Part shown: piece by piece, positions 16,515 to 25,454 of the stretch | Layout: each line of letters starts with the position of its first letter | How positions within the stretch are numbered: position 1 is the first letter of the stretch | From: Planktosalinus sp963977065 | GTDB lineage: Bacteria; Bacteroidota; Bacteroidia; Flavobacteriales; Flavobacteriaceae | Assembly (NCBI GenBank): GCA_963977065.1 | Contig: CAXBNF010000003.1 | Coordinates: 62,001 to 126,000 of the forward strand | DNA length: 64,000 nucleotides | Direction of reading: 5' to 3' | The notes under the pieces: model-generated | What the model was told of the DNA's origin: nothing | What the model saw: only the letters and a program-made list of their open reading frames with translations | Database searches by the model: none | Translations under genes and position numbers: made by a program

Positions 16515-17447
16515 TCAATTAAAGTCTTTCCATTTTTTAAGATTCAAATCTGTTCTCTTTTTTAGAAGTGCGACATCCTCTTTATATAATTGAAAAAGCC
16601 ACTCCCGTTGTTCTTCAGAGAGTTTTGGATAGCGTTCATTTGTTTTAGTCAAGTTTAAAAAAGCTTCTGAAATATTTTTTTTATACTTCCTTCTGAATTT
16701 TTTTGGAAAGAAATGTTTGACCATATCCCTGAATCTGTTTTTGCTTAAGGTGAGTATCCTCAATCTCTTATACATTTTTGGGAATTTTGTTTTTACCGTT
16801 ACATTTGATTTTATTTCAGGAATTTCATCAAGTCTTGAAAGGTTTAAGAAATCAAAACACTCATTTAAAGTTTGCAGTTGGTTTTCTTTGAAGTCTTCAA
16901 AAAGAATTACCTTAATTTGGTCTTCATCAAATGTTTCATAAAACTTTGAAAGCCATTTCCCATAAAGGCTGTATTGATAATAGTTTTTAACGACGCGTTC
17001 TGGTAGAAGGTCTTCGGGCAGAGGATCTTTTTGGTGATTTTTTAGAACTGCATCCTCAAAGATTTCGTCTTCACTTCCCAGGCTTTTAACATAACAATAA
17101 TGTGAATATGTTCTGTCGATAGGGTTACGCAGTATAAAAATGAATTTGGGTGTATAATTCTCAAATTGATTTATATTTTCTTTAAAATGCGGAAAGTAAA
17201 AGTAACCAGTGCTTGACTCCCCATAAAATGTATGTTTTTCTTCTAAATTAAAATTTTCCAGGTAACTGGAAATCTCAACCTGAGAGTTCTCTGAGATTCT
17301 TTTGTTTGTCCAAAAATGAGGTTCCTTGTACTTAGACATACAAATTTCCGGATGCAGATTTAAAAGATCGTGCAAGCTACTGGTACCTGATTTTGCGGCT
17401 CCGGGGATGAATAAATTTACGATGGATGGACTTTTCATTTTTATCAT
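16515..17447 (-). CDS. Sulfotransferase domain protein
   Basis: PAPS-dependent sulfotransferase of the Sulfotransfer_1/heparan-sulfate type. The 5'-phosphosulfate loop is GAAKSGTSSL (16-25), and the 3'-phosphate-binding motif is RNPIDRTYSHY (107-117). KEPHFWTNK after the first motif is typical of carbohydrate sulfotransferases. Its ATG overlaps the upstream glycosyltransferase stop by 4 bases, so the two are co-translated. It probably sulfates a cell-surface glycan; the acceptor is unknown. Sulfated polysaccharides are unusual in bacteria but known in some marine groups. Confidence 0.88.
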   Translation of the reverse strand: MIKMKSPSIVNLFIPGAAKSGTSSLHDLLNLHPEICMSKYKEPHFWTNKRISENSQVEISSYLENFNLEEKHTFYGESSTGYFYFPHFKENINQFENYTPKFIFILRNPIDRTYSHYCYVKSLGSEDEIFEDAVLKNHQKDPLPEDLLPERVVKNYYQYSLYGKWLSKFYETFDEDQIKVILFEDFKENQLQTLNECFDFLNLSRLDEIPEIKSNVTVKTKFPKMYKRLRILTLSKNRFRDMVKHFFPKKFRRKYKKNISEAFLNLTKTNERYPKLSEEQREWLFQLYKEDVALLKKRTDLNLKKWKDFN

Positions 17448-18580
17448 TTATTCCAAACTTCAAAATATTTTTTTGATATCTTAATATAGTTGTGCTCTCT
17501 TTCAATAAAGCTTTTTGCATTTCCACTAATTAGACCGATTTCTGAAGGGTTTTCTATCAACCAGCTCAATTTTTCAACAATAGCATCAACATCAGGCAAG
17601 GCGTTGATACACACTTCATCCTCCTTTAAATTGTAGTGCTCGAGAAACTCTTTTTCTGCTCCTGTAAAAACCACCTTACCTCTGGCCATAGCTTCTAAAG
17701 CATTATAACCCTGGTCATAAGCATACACCTGGTCTAAAAGGATGTGAGCTTTTTCATAATGTTTGAGATATTCTTGATAGGGTATATCTTCAGTAATAAT
17801 AATTTCTAGTTTTTCTGGATATATTTTTTGAATTTTAATGAGCGCTTTTTCAAAAAAATCGTTCCCTTTTTTGTAAAAGTTTCCACGGTTGATTCCGTGA
17901 AAAATTACAATTTTATCTTTAACAAGGTTATTTAAATAAAGTAATTTATCTGTATTTACAGGATTTGGTAGAAGGCCCAAATATTTTGTATGCCCTTTTA
18001 GCGGAATATGATAATCCAAATCTGAAGCCATCACACCTTCTATATTTTCATATACAAAATCATGCAGATCTTTGAATTCCGGCTTTAAATATTTCAAAAA
18101 GTGAGCAAAGGATTTTTCAGAAACTTTTCCTTCAAAAAAGGGTGTGAGTATAGAGTATTGAAATTTTTTATCAAAGGCATATTTTACACTTATATGATCT
18201 GTTCCGCAAGAAAGTAGAAAGAGCTTTTTATTATTTTCTTTTAAAAATGTGATGATTTGTTTTTCATACTGTGGCTCAATTCCCAACGGGCTTTCATTGA
18301 TAAACTGAACCACATCAAAGCCTTTTAGCTCTTCAGAAAAACTAAAAAATTGGTTTTTAAGATTTACAGATGTCATATCAATTTTGAAAAGTCTGTAAAT
18401 GAGTACTTTTATTTTTTTTTGTAGTCCTTTTTGATACTTTCGCTTTAGCAGTATATCTGCAGGAAAATTTTTGAAATAATCTCCTGTACCCACAAGTGTG
18501 ACTTCGTGTCCCAAAGTTATCAACCCTTCCTTTAAAGAGTTGTGTAATCTGCTGTATTCACCCACCAATAAAATCTTCAT
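17444..18580 (-). CDS. Glycosyltransferase (GT-B fold, group 1)
   Basis: The ATG at 18580 gives MKILLVGEYSRLHNSLKEGL, a normal GT-B N-terminus. An upstream TTG at 18601 would add seven poor residues. The C-terminal donor-binding half shows HILLDQVYAYDQGYNALEAMARGKVVFTG, with the conserved Glu of the EX7E-type segment, followed by LSWLIENP and the closing helices. Length 378. It sits in an operon with the sulfotransferase, divergent from another GT-B gene 64 bases away. Sugar donor and acceptor are unknown. Confidence 0.85.
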   Translation of the reverse strand: MKILLVGEYSRLHNSLKEGLITLGHEVTLVGTGDYFKNFPADILLKRKYQKGLQKKIKVLIYRLFKIDMTSVNLKNQFFSFSEELKGFDVVQFINESPLGIEPQYEKQIITFLKENNKKLFLLSCGTDHISVKYAFDKKFQYSILTPFFEGKVSEKSFAHFLKYLKPEFKDLHDFVYENIEGVMASDLDYHIPLKGHTKYLGLLPNPVNTDKLLYLNNLVKDKIVIFHGINRGNFYKKGNDFFEKALIKIQKIYPEKLEIIITEDIPYQEYLKHYEKAHILLDQVYAYDQGYNALEAMARGKVVFTGAEKEFLEHYNLKEDEVCINALPDVDAIVEKLSWLIENPSEIGLISGNAKSFIEREHNYIKISKKYFEVWNK

Positions 18581-18644
18581 AAATAACTTATATTTACGCA
18601 ATGATTATTTCATCAAAAATACTATAAAAAATGAGCATTAACCT

Positions 18645-19727
18645 ATGAAGGTAGCTATAGTTGCAATTTCATTGTCAAAAGGAGGCGCAGAGCGATCAAC
18701 GGCTTTGTTATCAAAAATACTCGATTCAAAAGGGTTGGATGTGCATTTAATAACATTGACAGACTCAGTTGATTATGATTTTTCAGGTACGCTATTCAAT
18801 CTAGGACGTTTTAAATCTCTCAATGATACTGGTTTAGAAAAAATAAATCACTTAAGACGATTGAAACACTACATTAAAGAAAATAATTTTGATTTTATTA
18901 TTGACAATAGAACCAGAGGGTCTGCCTTTAAAGAATTTGTTTATTTAAATTATATCTATTGTAACCAAAAGGTGATTTATGTTGTGAGAAGTTTTCATTT
19001 AGCTAATTATTTTCCGAAAAATAAATGGATTTCATCTCAGATGATAAAAAGGTCTTTAAAAGTTGTAGGAGTTTCCAAAGTAATATCTGACGAAGTCAAT
19101 ATCAAATTCAACACCCAGAAAGCTGAGACGATATACAACCCGTTACCTGAATTTGATGAGATTGAAATTAAAAAACCAGATATTCCTTTTATTTTATTTT
19201 TAGGAAGAATTGAAGAAGATGTCAAAAACTTCACTTTACTTTTAAAAGGGTATCAGTCATCAGAACTTTCACAAAAAGGAATTGCATTAAAAATTTATGG
19301 GGACGGCAAGGACAGGAATGCGTTGCTTGAGATGATTGAAAATATGAATTTAACAGCACAAGTTTCAGTTCACCCATTTACACCTATTATCTATGGGGTT
19401 TTAAAAAATGCTTTATTTTTGACGCTTACGAGCCGCTATGAAGGATTTCCCAGAGTGTTGCTTGAGGCTTTGTCTGTAGGTACACCCGTTCTTTCAGTAG
19501 ATTGTAAAAGTGGTCCAGATGAAATTATTATTAATGAGCACAATGGTTTGCTCATAGAAAATTTTAATGAACAAGCACTCGCAAATGCAATGAATCGTTT
19601 TATCTTTGATACTACACTTTATCAAAATTGCAAAGCAAATGCAATATCCAGTGTACAACATTTAAAACAAGAAAACATAGCACAACAGTGGTTAAACTTA
19701 ATGAGAAATGCAAAACCAAAGAATTGA
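18645..19727 (+). CDS. Glycosyltransferase family 4-like (GT-B)
   Basis: MKVAIVAISLSKGGAERSTALLSKIL is the classic GT4 N-terminal glycine-rich strand with the GGAER motif. The donor site SRYEGFPRVLLEALSVGTPV carries the EX7E residues, followed by the GPDEII loop. Length is 360 residues. The 3' end overlaps the FdtA-type gene by 20 bases, linking it to amino-sugar synthesis in one transcript. Confidence 0.88.
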   Translation: MKVAIVAISLSKGGAERSTALLSKILDSKGLDVHLITLTDSVDYDFSGTLFNLGRFKSLNDTGLEKINHLRRLKHYIKENNFDFIIDNRTRGSAFKEFVYLNYIYCNQKVIYVVRSFHLANYFPKNKWISSQMIKRSLKVVGVSKVISDEVNIKFNTQKAETIYNPLPEFDEIEIKKPDIPFILFLGRIEEDVKNFTLLLKGYQSSELSQKGIALKIYGDGKDRNALLEMIENMNLTAQVSVHPFTPIIYGVLKNALFLTLTSRYEGFPRVLLEALSVGTPVLSVDCKSGPDEIIINEHNGLLIENFNEQALANAMNRFIFDTTLYQNCKANAISSVQHLKQENIAQQWLNLMRNAKPKN

Positions 19728-20127
19728 TTCTATTGAACTCATAGAAATTTCAAAAATTTCTGACCCCGACGGTCGTGGGAATCTGTCAGTGATTGAAAAA
19801 GGAACCTTACCTTATGAGGTCAAACGGGTTTATTATTTATATGATGTGCCCAGTGATGCCACACGTGGCGGTCACGCACATCTTCAATTGCAACAGTGTC
19901 TGATTGCTCTTAGCGGAAGTTTTGATGTACTTCTTGATGACGGCAAAAATCGCACAAAAGTACATTTAAACAAACCCAATAGGGGATTGATTATACCCAG
20001 CGGAATTTGGCGTGAATTGGAAAATTTTTCTTCAGGAGCGGTTTGTCTTGCACTTGTTTCTGATATTTATAAAGAAGAAGACTACATAAGGGATTATAAA
20101 GATTTTGTAATTTATAAAACTAGGTAG
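19708..20127 (+). CDS. Sugar 3,4-ketoisomerase, FdtA/WxcM-like
   Basis: A small cupin (139 residues) that isomerises TDP-4-keto-6-deoxyglucose to the 3-keto sugar. The active-site strand YYLYDVPSDATRGGHAH contains the conserved Arg53, His56 and His58. DPDGRGNLSVIE and GLIIPSGIWRELENFSSGAVCLALVS are the usual family segments. The product is the substrate of an FdtB-type aminotransferase, one of which lies at 13850. The gene overlaps the upstream glycosyltransferase by 20 bases. No rmlA/rmlB genes are in the window. Confidence 0.87.
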   Translation: MQNQRIDSIELIEISKISDPDGRGNLSVIEKGTLPYEVKRVYYLYDVPSDATRGGHAHLQLQQCLIALSGSFDVLLDDGKNRTKVHLNKPNRGLIIPSGIWRELENFSSGAVCLALVSDIYKEEDYIRDYKDFVIYKTR

Positions 20128-20154
20128 ATTTTAGTTTTAATTAAAAAAAATCTA
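20125..20154. terminator. Weak hairpin between convergent fdtA-like and GT2 genes
   Basis: TAGATTTT (20125-20132) and AAAATCTA (20147-20154) are inverted, with a further TTTTAATTAAAA palindrome inside. The stem is AT-only, so it can be at most a weak bidirectional terminator. Confidence 0.3.
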
Positions 20155-20162
20155 TTTCCATA

Positions 20163-21092
20163 CTACTTAAATGCACTCAACCGAATCCCAAAACGCTCAA
20201 AAAAGTTTTTCAAACTGTATAAAAACCGGGTGCTTTTTGGTGAAAGCCGAAGTAAAAGACGTTGTTTTTTATTGAGATTCTTTAAATTTATTTTTTCAAA
20301 ATTGCGTTTAAAACCATCTCTGTCGTTAATTAACTTAGCATAAATGGCAAGCGAAAATCGGTTTAGATCAAGAAACTTTTTTAAAGGAGGGTTATCAGCT
20401 TCCAAATGACTATAATTTGAAAAATCTGCTTTATCATCTAAAGATTTTGCTGATCGAAACAGGCTATTTTCAATGATATAATAACTTGAACAAATACGAT
20501 TACTAAATACAACTTTATAGTTTAATCCAATGCGAATGTACAAATCGGTATCCTGTTCAATCTTTATGGAATGGTCATAATAACCAACCTTATCAAATAC
20601 TTCTTTTTTTAATACGGTACTCGAACTGTGAAGAATAGATGCCTGACTACTTGCTTTAAAATAATTTAAAAGGCCTTCTTCTTCAAAGTTTTTTGGAAGC
20701 GAGTATGGTTTGGGAAAGGATTTATTGTTTTTAATAATTTCCTGTGCTGTGGCAAAAACAGATTCGTCGGGATATTTTTCAATCAAACGATTTTGCTCTT
20801 CCAAATAGTGTGGAAACCAAAAATCATCAGCATCAAGCAATGCAATATAAGGGGCAGAAGCTTTTTTAATTGCAGCATTTCTACCTGCTGCTGCGCCTTG
20901 GTTTTCCTGAGAGAAATAGTGAATTCTTTTATCTTCAAATGAGTTGATGATTGCTGCACTGCCATCAGTTGAGCCGTCGTTGACGATGATGATTTCAAAG
21001 TCTGTAAAGGTTTGATTCAACACAGACTCTAAGGTTTTGCCAATGTGTTGCTCTTTATTGTAAACGGCTATGACGACTGAGAATTTGGGCAT
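20163..21092 (-). CDS. Family 2 glycosyltransferase (GT-A)
   Basis: MPKFSVVIAVYNKEQHIGKTLESVLNQTF and IIIVNDGSTDGS are the nucleotide-binding start of a GT2 enzyme. The metal-binding DADD is at 87-90. QENQGAAAGRNAAI and the IEQDTDLYIRI region near 195-205 complete the catalytic fold. Length 309, with no transmembrane segment. It lies downstream of another GT2 gene and ftsE on the same strand and is probably part of that operon. Donor and acceptor are unknown. Confidence 0.87.
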   Translation of the reverse strand: MPKFSVVIAVYNKEQHIGKTLESVLNQTFTDFEIIIVNDGSTDGSAAIINSFEDKRIHYFSQENQGAAAGRNAAIKKASAPYIALLDADDFWFPHYLEEQNRLIEKYPDESVFATAQEIIKNNKSFPKPYSLPKNFEEEGLLNYFKASSQASILHSSSTVLKKEVFDKVGYYDHSIKIEQDTDLYIRIGLNYKVVFSNRICSSYYIIENSLFRSAKSLDDKADFSNYSHLEADNPPLKKFLDLNRFSLAIYAKLINDRDGFKRNFEKINLKNLNKKQRLLLRLSPKSTRFLYSLKNFFERFGIRLSAFK

Positions 21093-21103
21093 AATTTTTA
21101 TTC

Positions 21104-21133
21104 TCCCCCTATAAAACCTACAAGAGAGGGGGA
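21104..21133. repeat. Small inverted repeat with G/C runs between two GT2 genes
   Basis: TCCCCCT (21104-21110) and AGGGGGA (21127-21133) are inverted around a 16-base loop in the 44-base gap between two minus-strand genes. It resembles the C/G-run element at 42007-42037 in style. It may be an intergenic repeat rather than a terminator, since no T run follows in the direction of transcription. Confidence 0.45.
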
Positions 21134-21136
21134 TTT

Positions 21137-22027
21137 TTAGAGGTTATTTTTTAATTGTGAAAAATAATACAAACGATACAAATCAAATAAAAATAAAGAA
21201 GGGGTTTTGCCTCTCAGATTTTTTTCAATTTGAGGTTTAAATAACTTAATGGTAAATATAAACAGATTCAAAAAATAATTTCGCTTTAAGCTCAAATAAG
21301 CATTTTGAATAGGTCGGTAATCTTTTGGAATCTTGTTTTCTTTTTCAAATAGATATAAAGACTTTAACCCTTTTTTGGTTTTTCTAATAAAGCTTTCGCT
21401 ACTTTCCAAACCAAGATGAACTATCGGGTTCATAAAGTGTAAAACAGCTACTTGCATTTTTTCCAGATTTTGAGCAAAAAGCACATCGACACCATACACA
21501 TTGTCGTGAAAATCATTGGCTTTTAAAAATACACTTTTTTTAATCAAAAAACACTGAGAAATGATTGAAAGATAGGGCATTTTTTCACGTTCTGAAACCG
21601 GTTTTGCTTCGCGTGCTTTCCCATATTTCCATCGAAGAATTTTCTCCTTATCCGGCTTTTTTTCATCATATGAAATTCCGCCGAAAACTACATCTGCGGT
21701 TTGGTTTTCTATGTCAAAATTTTGAATAAAATTGTTGCTTTTCGGAAGTACATCAGCATCCATAAAAAGCAGCCAATCAAACTGAGATTTTTCTGCAAGT
21801 GCTTGCCTGGTTGCGGTTCTGCCTTTGTTTTCTGTACTTTGAAAATAAAAACAGTTTGCAAATTTTTCAACGGATTTATTGGCTTCTGCTATTTCTGATA
21901 TTGAGGAACAATCATCAAGGACTAAAATTTCAAACTTATAAGGAGTGTTTTCCAATTGTTTAGAAAGAATTTCTACCAGACCTGTGATGTTGTAGTTGTA
22001 TGTAGGTATTAGTATAGAAAGCATCAT
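21137..22027 (-). CDS. Family 2 glycosyltransferase (GT-A)
   Basis: MLSILIPTYNYNI and FEILVLDDCSS give the GT2 start, and the metal site is MDADVLP (89-95). The WKYGKAREAKPVSEREKMPYLS and NDFHDNVYGVDVLFAQNL segments correspond to the acceptor side. Length is 296, or 295 if the second ATG is used. It starts 6 bases after the ftsE stop, so the two are co-transcribed. A similar ftsE-glycosyltransferase neighbourhood is, to my recollection, seen in other Flavobacteriia. Confidence 0.85.
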   Translation of the reverse strand: MMLSILIPTYNYNITGLVEILSKQLENTPYKFEILVLDDCSSISEIAEANKSVEKFANCFYFQSTENKGRTATRQALAEKSQFDWLLFMDADVLPKSNNFIQNFDIENQTADVVFGGISYDEKKPDKEKILRWKYGKAREAKPVSEREKMPYLSIISQCFLIKKSVFLKANDFHDNVYGVDVLFAQNLEKMQVAVLHFMNPIVHLGLESSESFIRKTKKGLKSLYLFEKENKIPKDYRPIQNAYLSLKRNYFLNLFIFTIKLFKPQIEKNLRGKTPSLFLFDLYRLYYFSQLKNNL

Positions 22028-22033
22028 TCTGGA

Positions 22034-22717
22034 TTAAACCGTCTTTTGCACGACTTCAAATATCTGGTTTTCATCACATTTGAGTGTTTTGGAAGGATAT
22101 TTAAGTAAGAGTGCATAATCGTGTGTGGCCATCAAAATGGTATTACCGTTTTTGTTGATTTCCTGCAAAACTTCCATCACTTCGACAGAAGTTTGTGGGT
22201 CGAGGTTACCCGTGGGTTCGTCAGCGAGAATGAGTTCGGGGTCGTTTAAAAGTGCGCGTGCAATCGCCACACGTTGTTGCTCACCACCCGAAAGCTGATA
22301 AGGAAACTTAAAGCCTTTGGTTTTCATAGCAACTTTATTCAAAACTTCTTCCACTTTATTGTCCATCGCTTTTTTATCTGTCCAACCGGTTGCTTTGAGC
22401 ACAAACAATAAGTTCTCATTGACAGTTCGGTCATTGAGTAATTTAAAATCCTGAAATACCACGCCCAGTTTTCTGCGTAAAAACGGTATGTCATTTTCCT
22501 TTAGTGTTTTTAAGTTAAAATCTACAATTTCTCCTTCACCTTCCATTAAGGGTATATCACCATAAAGCGTCTTCATAAAACTACTTTTACCGGTGCCGGT
22601 TTTACCAATGAGATAAACAAACTCTCCTTTTTCTACAGATACATTTACCTCAGAAAGGATTAAAGACTCCCGCTGAAAAATAGAGGCATTTTTTAAATAT
22701 AAAACAGGCTTTGACAT
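22034..22717 (-). CDS. ftsE: Cell-division ABC transporter ATP-binding protein FtsE
   Basis: ABC ATPase of 227 residues. Walker A GKTGTGKSS is at 38-46, the Q loop is FQDFKLL, the signature LSGGEQQR is at 142-149, Walker B LILADEPTGNLD starts at 162, and the H loop is ATHD. VFQDFKLLNDRTVNENLLFVL is characteristic of FtsE. In the FtsEX complex it regulates peptidoglycan hydrolases at the septum. No ftsX lies next to it; the FtsX-domain protein at 39515 is LolC/E-like instead. Two GT2 genes follow on the same strand. Confidence 0.88.
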   Translation of the reverse strand: MSKPVLYLKNASIFQRESLILSEVNVSVEKGEFVYLIGKTGTGKSSFMKTLYGDIPLMEGEGEIVDFNLKTLKENDIPFLRRKLGVVFQDFKLLNDRTVNENLLFVLKATGWTDKKAMDNKVEEVLNKVAMKTKGFKFPYQLSGGEQQRVAIARALLNDPELILADEPTGNLDPQTSVEVMEVLQEINKNGNTILMATHDYALLLKYPSKTLKCDENQIFEVVQKTV

Positions 22718-22872
22718 AGTGATGAGTAGCTTTACAGCGAAATTACAAGATATTTTCTTTATGAGAACGAAAAAGATTGGAAAATCATATGTGAGTATTA
22801 AGTTAAGTATTGAGTTGTGAGACTTGAATAGAAAAATTGAGTGTTAAAAATTTTAAATTTGAATTCTTTAAC

Positions 22873-24810
22873 TCATTCCCTGTTAATGTTCATTTTTCTT
22901 TGAGTTCTGTATAGGTTTGTTCTCACTGTGATTGTGACGGTTTCATTTACAATTTCCTGTAAAGGAATTTCTGCTATTTCTGTTTTCTTAAATGTCTTTT
23001 TGAATATTTCTTTATCTGTTTCAACAGTTACAATATAATCTGAGTCAATAACTCCCTCAATTGGCTTCACCTTTATTCCTTTAATAGAATTATCTGCTTT
23101 GATTTCATAAGGGGCATCATATTTTGGTGCATTAGAAATAGAATCGCGTTCTATTTTTGGGCGTTTTTTTGGAGGCTTTGGAAAGCATTCTTCTGTGGGT
23201 AAACTGGGGTCTATAGTTAATTTTACAAATCCATTTGCATCGGGTTTTAAAGTGGTTCCCGATTTTAAAAGTATACGCTTACGGGCTTTAAAGTCAACGG
23301 TTGTTGAATCTCTGAAGGTTTGGTTTGAGATGTTAATTTGATGGGGTGATGAGAATAATTTAAAATCAAAACGGTAAAAGTCTCTCCCTGATATATCTAC
23401 GATACCTTTGTCAAGCTGCATTTCGTGAGCCATTTTTACGGCTTTGTATGCATCAACTCTACCGGCACCCAATTGCATTTTAAAGGGCTCGTTACCCGGA
23501 AGGTTTTCAATATCTGCCGAACTCAGTTTAAGGATACTTTCGACCTCAGCACTTGCCAAACAGTAATTTGCAGACCAAATGAGTCCAATAACTCCGGTGA
23601 CAAACGCCGCTGAAGCTGAGGTCATACCCACAAACAGTTCATCCTCATAACCACATTCGGGTCTCCCCATATTAAAGGTTTCAGCCGGTGCAGAAATATC
23701 AACGGCTAGATTGTGCTGAGCACCATATTGAGCATTGAGGGGCGTAACTTCATCAAAATAACCATCCCTTTTCATTTTTAAGCGTCTAACGTGTGTGTCT
23801 TTGAGTTTATATGCGATTCTGCCATATTTTTCATCATTGATAATACAATCTTCATAATGACCACAATCCCCAAAAACCTTAGTCACAGAAATCACCCGTT
23901 TATATGAAGCCGGGTAGGCATAATTGGAGGCATAATCTCTTAAGTATTGGTTGCATTTTTTTGAATTTCCTGCGCTGGAAACAATTAAAATTCCCTCATC
24001 ATACCATTCATTGATGCGCTCTTGCACATTTTGATGATAAGCACCAAACCCGCAGAGTGCCCAACTTGTATTGATTACTTTTGCACCAGCATCAACAAGT
24101 TCCTGGATATATTCAAAACTACCATAACCATTTGCAATTAGGTCACAATCTGAGCAAATGCCTGGAATTCCAAAGCCATTGTCTGCTCTGGCTCCAATAA
24201 TTGATGCAATACCGGTGCCGTGATAACAAACTGTACCACCTGTTTTTTTGAAGTATTTCAAATAATTACTCACTCTTCCCATCAAATCGACATTTGTAGA
24301 ATCAATCCTGCCATCAGAAATTCCAATCACCACTTTTTTATCACCTCTTGTTATGCCCCAAGCGCCAGGCGCATTTATTAAATCAAGTCCTGTCATTGGG
24401 AAAGGTACTCCCAAATTCTCCACCGGGCTGGTGGTTCCATAATCATTGGGGTAATAGGCATTGGGTGCCGGGAAATATTGACCAATTCTAGTGTATTTTT
24501 CAGGCTGTTGATTTTGAAGTTGTCCTAAAAGAACATCGCTGTTTGTGGAAACTCGGTAAACATTTTTAAGGTTTTCTTTCAGGGTATTTGGGAAAGCAGG
24601 TTGAAATACATAAACGATATGTCTTGCAAAAATTTGATTTTCAGTCCTGTTCCTCGGGTTTTCAATTTTAAGGATGCCGTTGTTTTGTTTGGTAATTTTT
24701 AAAGACTCCGGATTTGAAATGGTCACATGATAGTGGTACAATTTATCTTGCTCTTGTCCAAAAAACATAAAACCAAACAACATAAAAACTAAAAGGATGC
24801 TTTTATTCAT
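22873..24810 (-). CDS. Secreted S8 (subtilisin-like) serine protease
   Basis: From ATG 24810 the protein has a signal peptide (MNKSILLVFMLFGFMFFGQE) and a catalytic domain of roughly 130-440. The triad is Asp166 in VIGISDGRID, His197 in CYHGTGIASIIGA and Ser398 in MTSASAAFVTG, with oxyanion Asn282 in SSAGNSKK. The Ser motif departs from GTSMAxP (Met replaces Gly and Ala replaces Pro) but the key residues are present. About 200 residues of beta-rich C-terminal region follow, with no type IX sorting domain that I recognise. The start overlaps the preceding gene by 8 bases. Confidence 0.87.
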   Translation of the reverse strand: MNKSILLVFMLFGFMFFGQEQDKLYHYHVTISNPESLKITKQNNGILKIENPRNRTENQIFARHIVYVFQPAFPNTLKENLKNVYRVSTNSDVLLGQLQNQQPEKYTRIGQYFPAPNAYYPNDYGTTSPVENLGVPFPMTGLDLINAPGAWGITRGDKKVVIGISDGRIDSTNVDLMGRVSNYLKYFKKTGGTVCYHGTGIASIIGARADNGFGIPGICSDCDLIANGYGSFEYIQELVDAGAKVINTSWALCGFGAYHQNVQERINEWYDEGILIVSSAGNSKKCNQYLRDYASNYAYPASYKRVISVTKVFGDCGHYEDCIINDEKYGRIAYKLKDTHVRRLKMKRDGYFDEVTPLNAQYGAQHNLAVDISAPAETFNMGRPECGYEDELFVGMTSASAAFVTGVIGLIWSANYCLASAEVESILKLSSADIENLPGNEPFKMQLGAGRVDAYKAVKMAHEMQLDKGIVDISGRDFYRFDFKLFSSPHQINISNQTFRDSTTVDFKARKRILLKSGTTLKPDANGFVKLTIDPSLPTEECFPKPPKKRPKIERDSISNAPKYDAPYEIKADNSIKGIKVKPIEGVIDSDYIVTVETDKEIFKKTFKKTEIAEIPLQEIVNETVTITVRTNLYRTQRKMNINRE

Positions 24811-25279
24811 GTTCCAGATTTTCAATTCTTTTTGAAAGTGCATCAATTTGTTTTTGTTGAGCGATGGTATGAAGCGTGAGTTCTTCTAATTTTTCAAGCA
24901 ACAACAAGTTCATTTCTTTTAAGGAGAGCCCCTTTTTATCAAACTCACCGGCTGAAGGTATTTTTGGCAAATGGTGGTTTTGCTCAATGAATTGCTCAAT
25001 TTCGTTTAACGAAAGAAACTCATAAGCCGGATTCAAAAGAGAGCTTCCCGTGAAGTATTTTTCAAATACATAGTCTGGTGCTACAGCTCCTTCAAGGTCA
25101 ACCACCACTTCCTGGGTGTGAATGGTTCCTTTTACTGTGAGCATGGCATCCGGAGTTTTTGTATTGATGCCTATATAGCCGTTTTGAGCCTCAGTGATAT
25201 TTTTATATGTCGATTGATTTTGGCTATAGCCAAAAGTAATCGCACAAAATACAAAGGTGATGAGAATGGAGTTTTTCAT
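24803..25279 (-). CDS. Secreted tail-fibre-like protein with a C-terminal coiled coil
   Basis: 158 residues with a signal peptide ending near GYSQ. A YIGINTKTPDAMLTVKGTIHTQEVVVD segment is typical of phage-tail-like beta repeats. It is followed by PDYVFEKYF, FIEQNHHLPKIPSA and KEMNLLLLEKLEELTL, then a coiled coil to the end. In Bacteroidota this module usually ends much larger surface proteins and probably promotes trimerisation. Here it stands almost alone and is followed, with an 8-base overlap, by the subtilase. Function is unknown. Confidence 0.75.
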   Translation of the reverse strand: MKNSILITFVFCAITFGYSQNQSTYKNITEAQNGYIGINTKTPDAMLTVKGTIHTQEVVVDLEGAVAPDYVFEKYFTGSSLLNPAYEFLSLNEIEQFIEQNHHLPKIPSAGEFDKKGLSLKEMNLLLLEKLEELTLHTIAQQKQIDALSKRIENLEHE

Positions 25280-25424
25280 AAAAAAGAAGAGTATTTAAGA
25301 ATCAGTCTGATTATTAGGTTTCTAAAAAACGAATCTACAACCGAAAAGCTCAATTTACAAAAATCATAAGCAACATTAACAAAATTCTCACGTTTAAAAT
25401 GAATAAAATAAATAGAGATTACAA

Positions 25425-25432
25425 TATCTTTG
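25425..25432 (+). promoter_or_regulatory. -7 element of the TPR/barrel operon
   Basis: TATCTTTG is an exact TAnnTTTG match 22 bases before the TPR gene ATG. No clear TTTG -33 element is present at the right distance. Confidence 0.5.
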
Positions 25433-25454
25433 GTCAACGATAAACCCACACACT

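Noticed and set aside
21701..21898. Plus-strand frame opposite the GT2 gene
   Set aside because: Shadow of a clear GT2 gene with no supporting motif.
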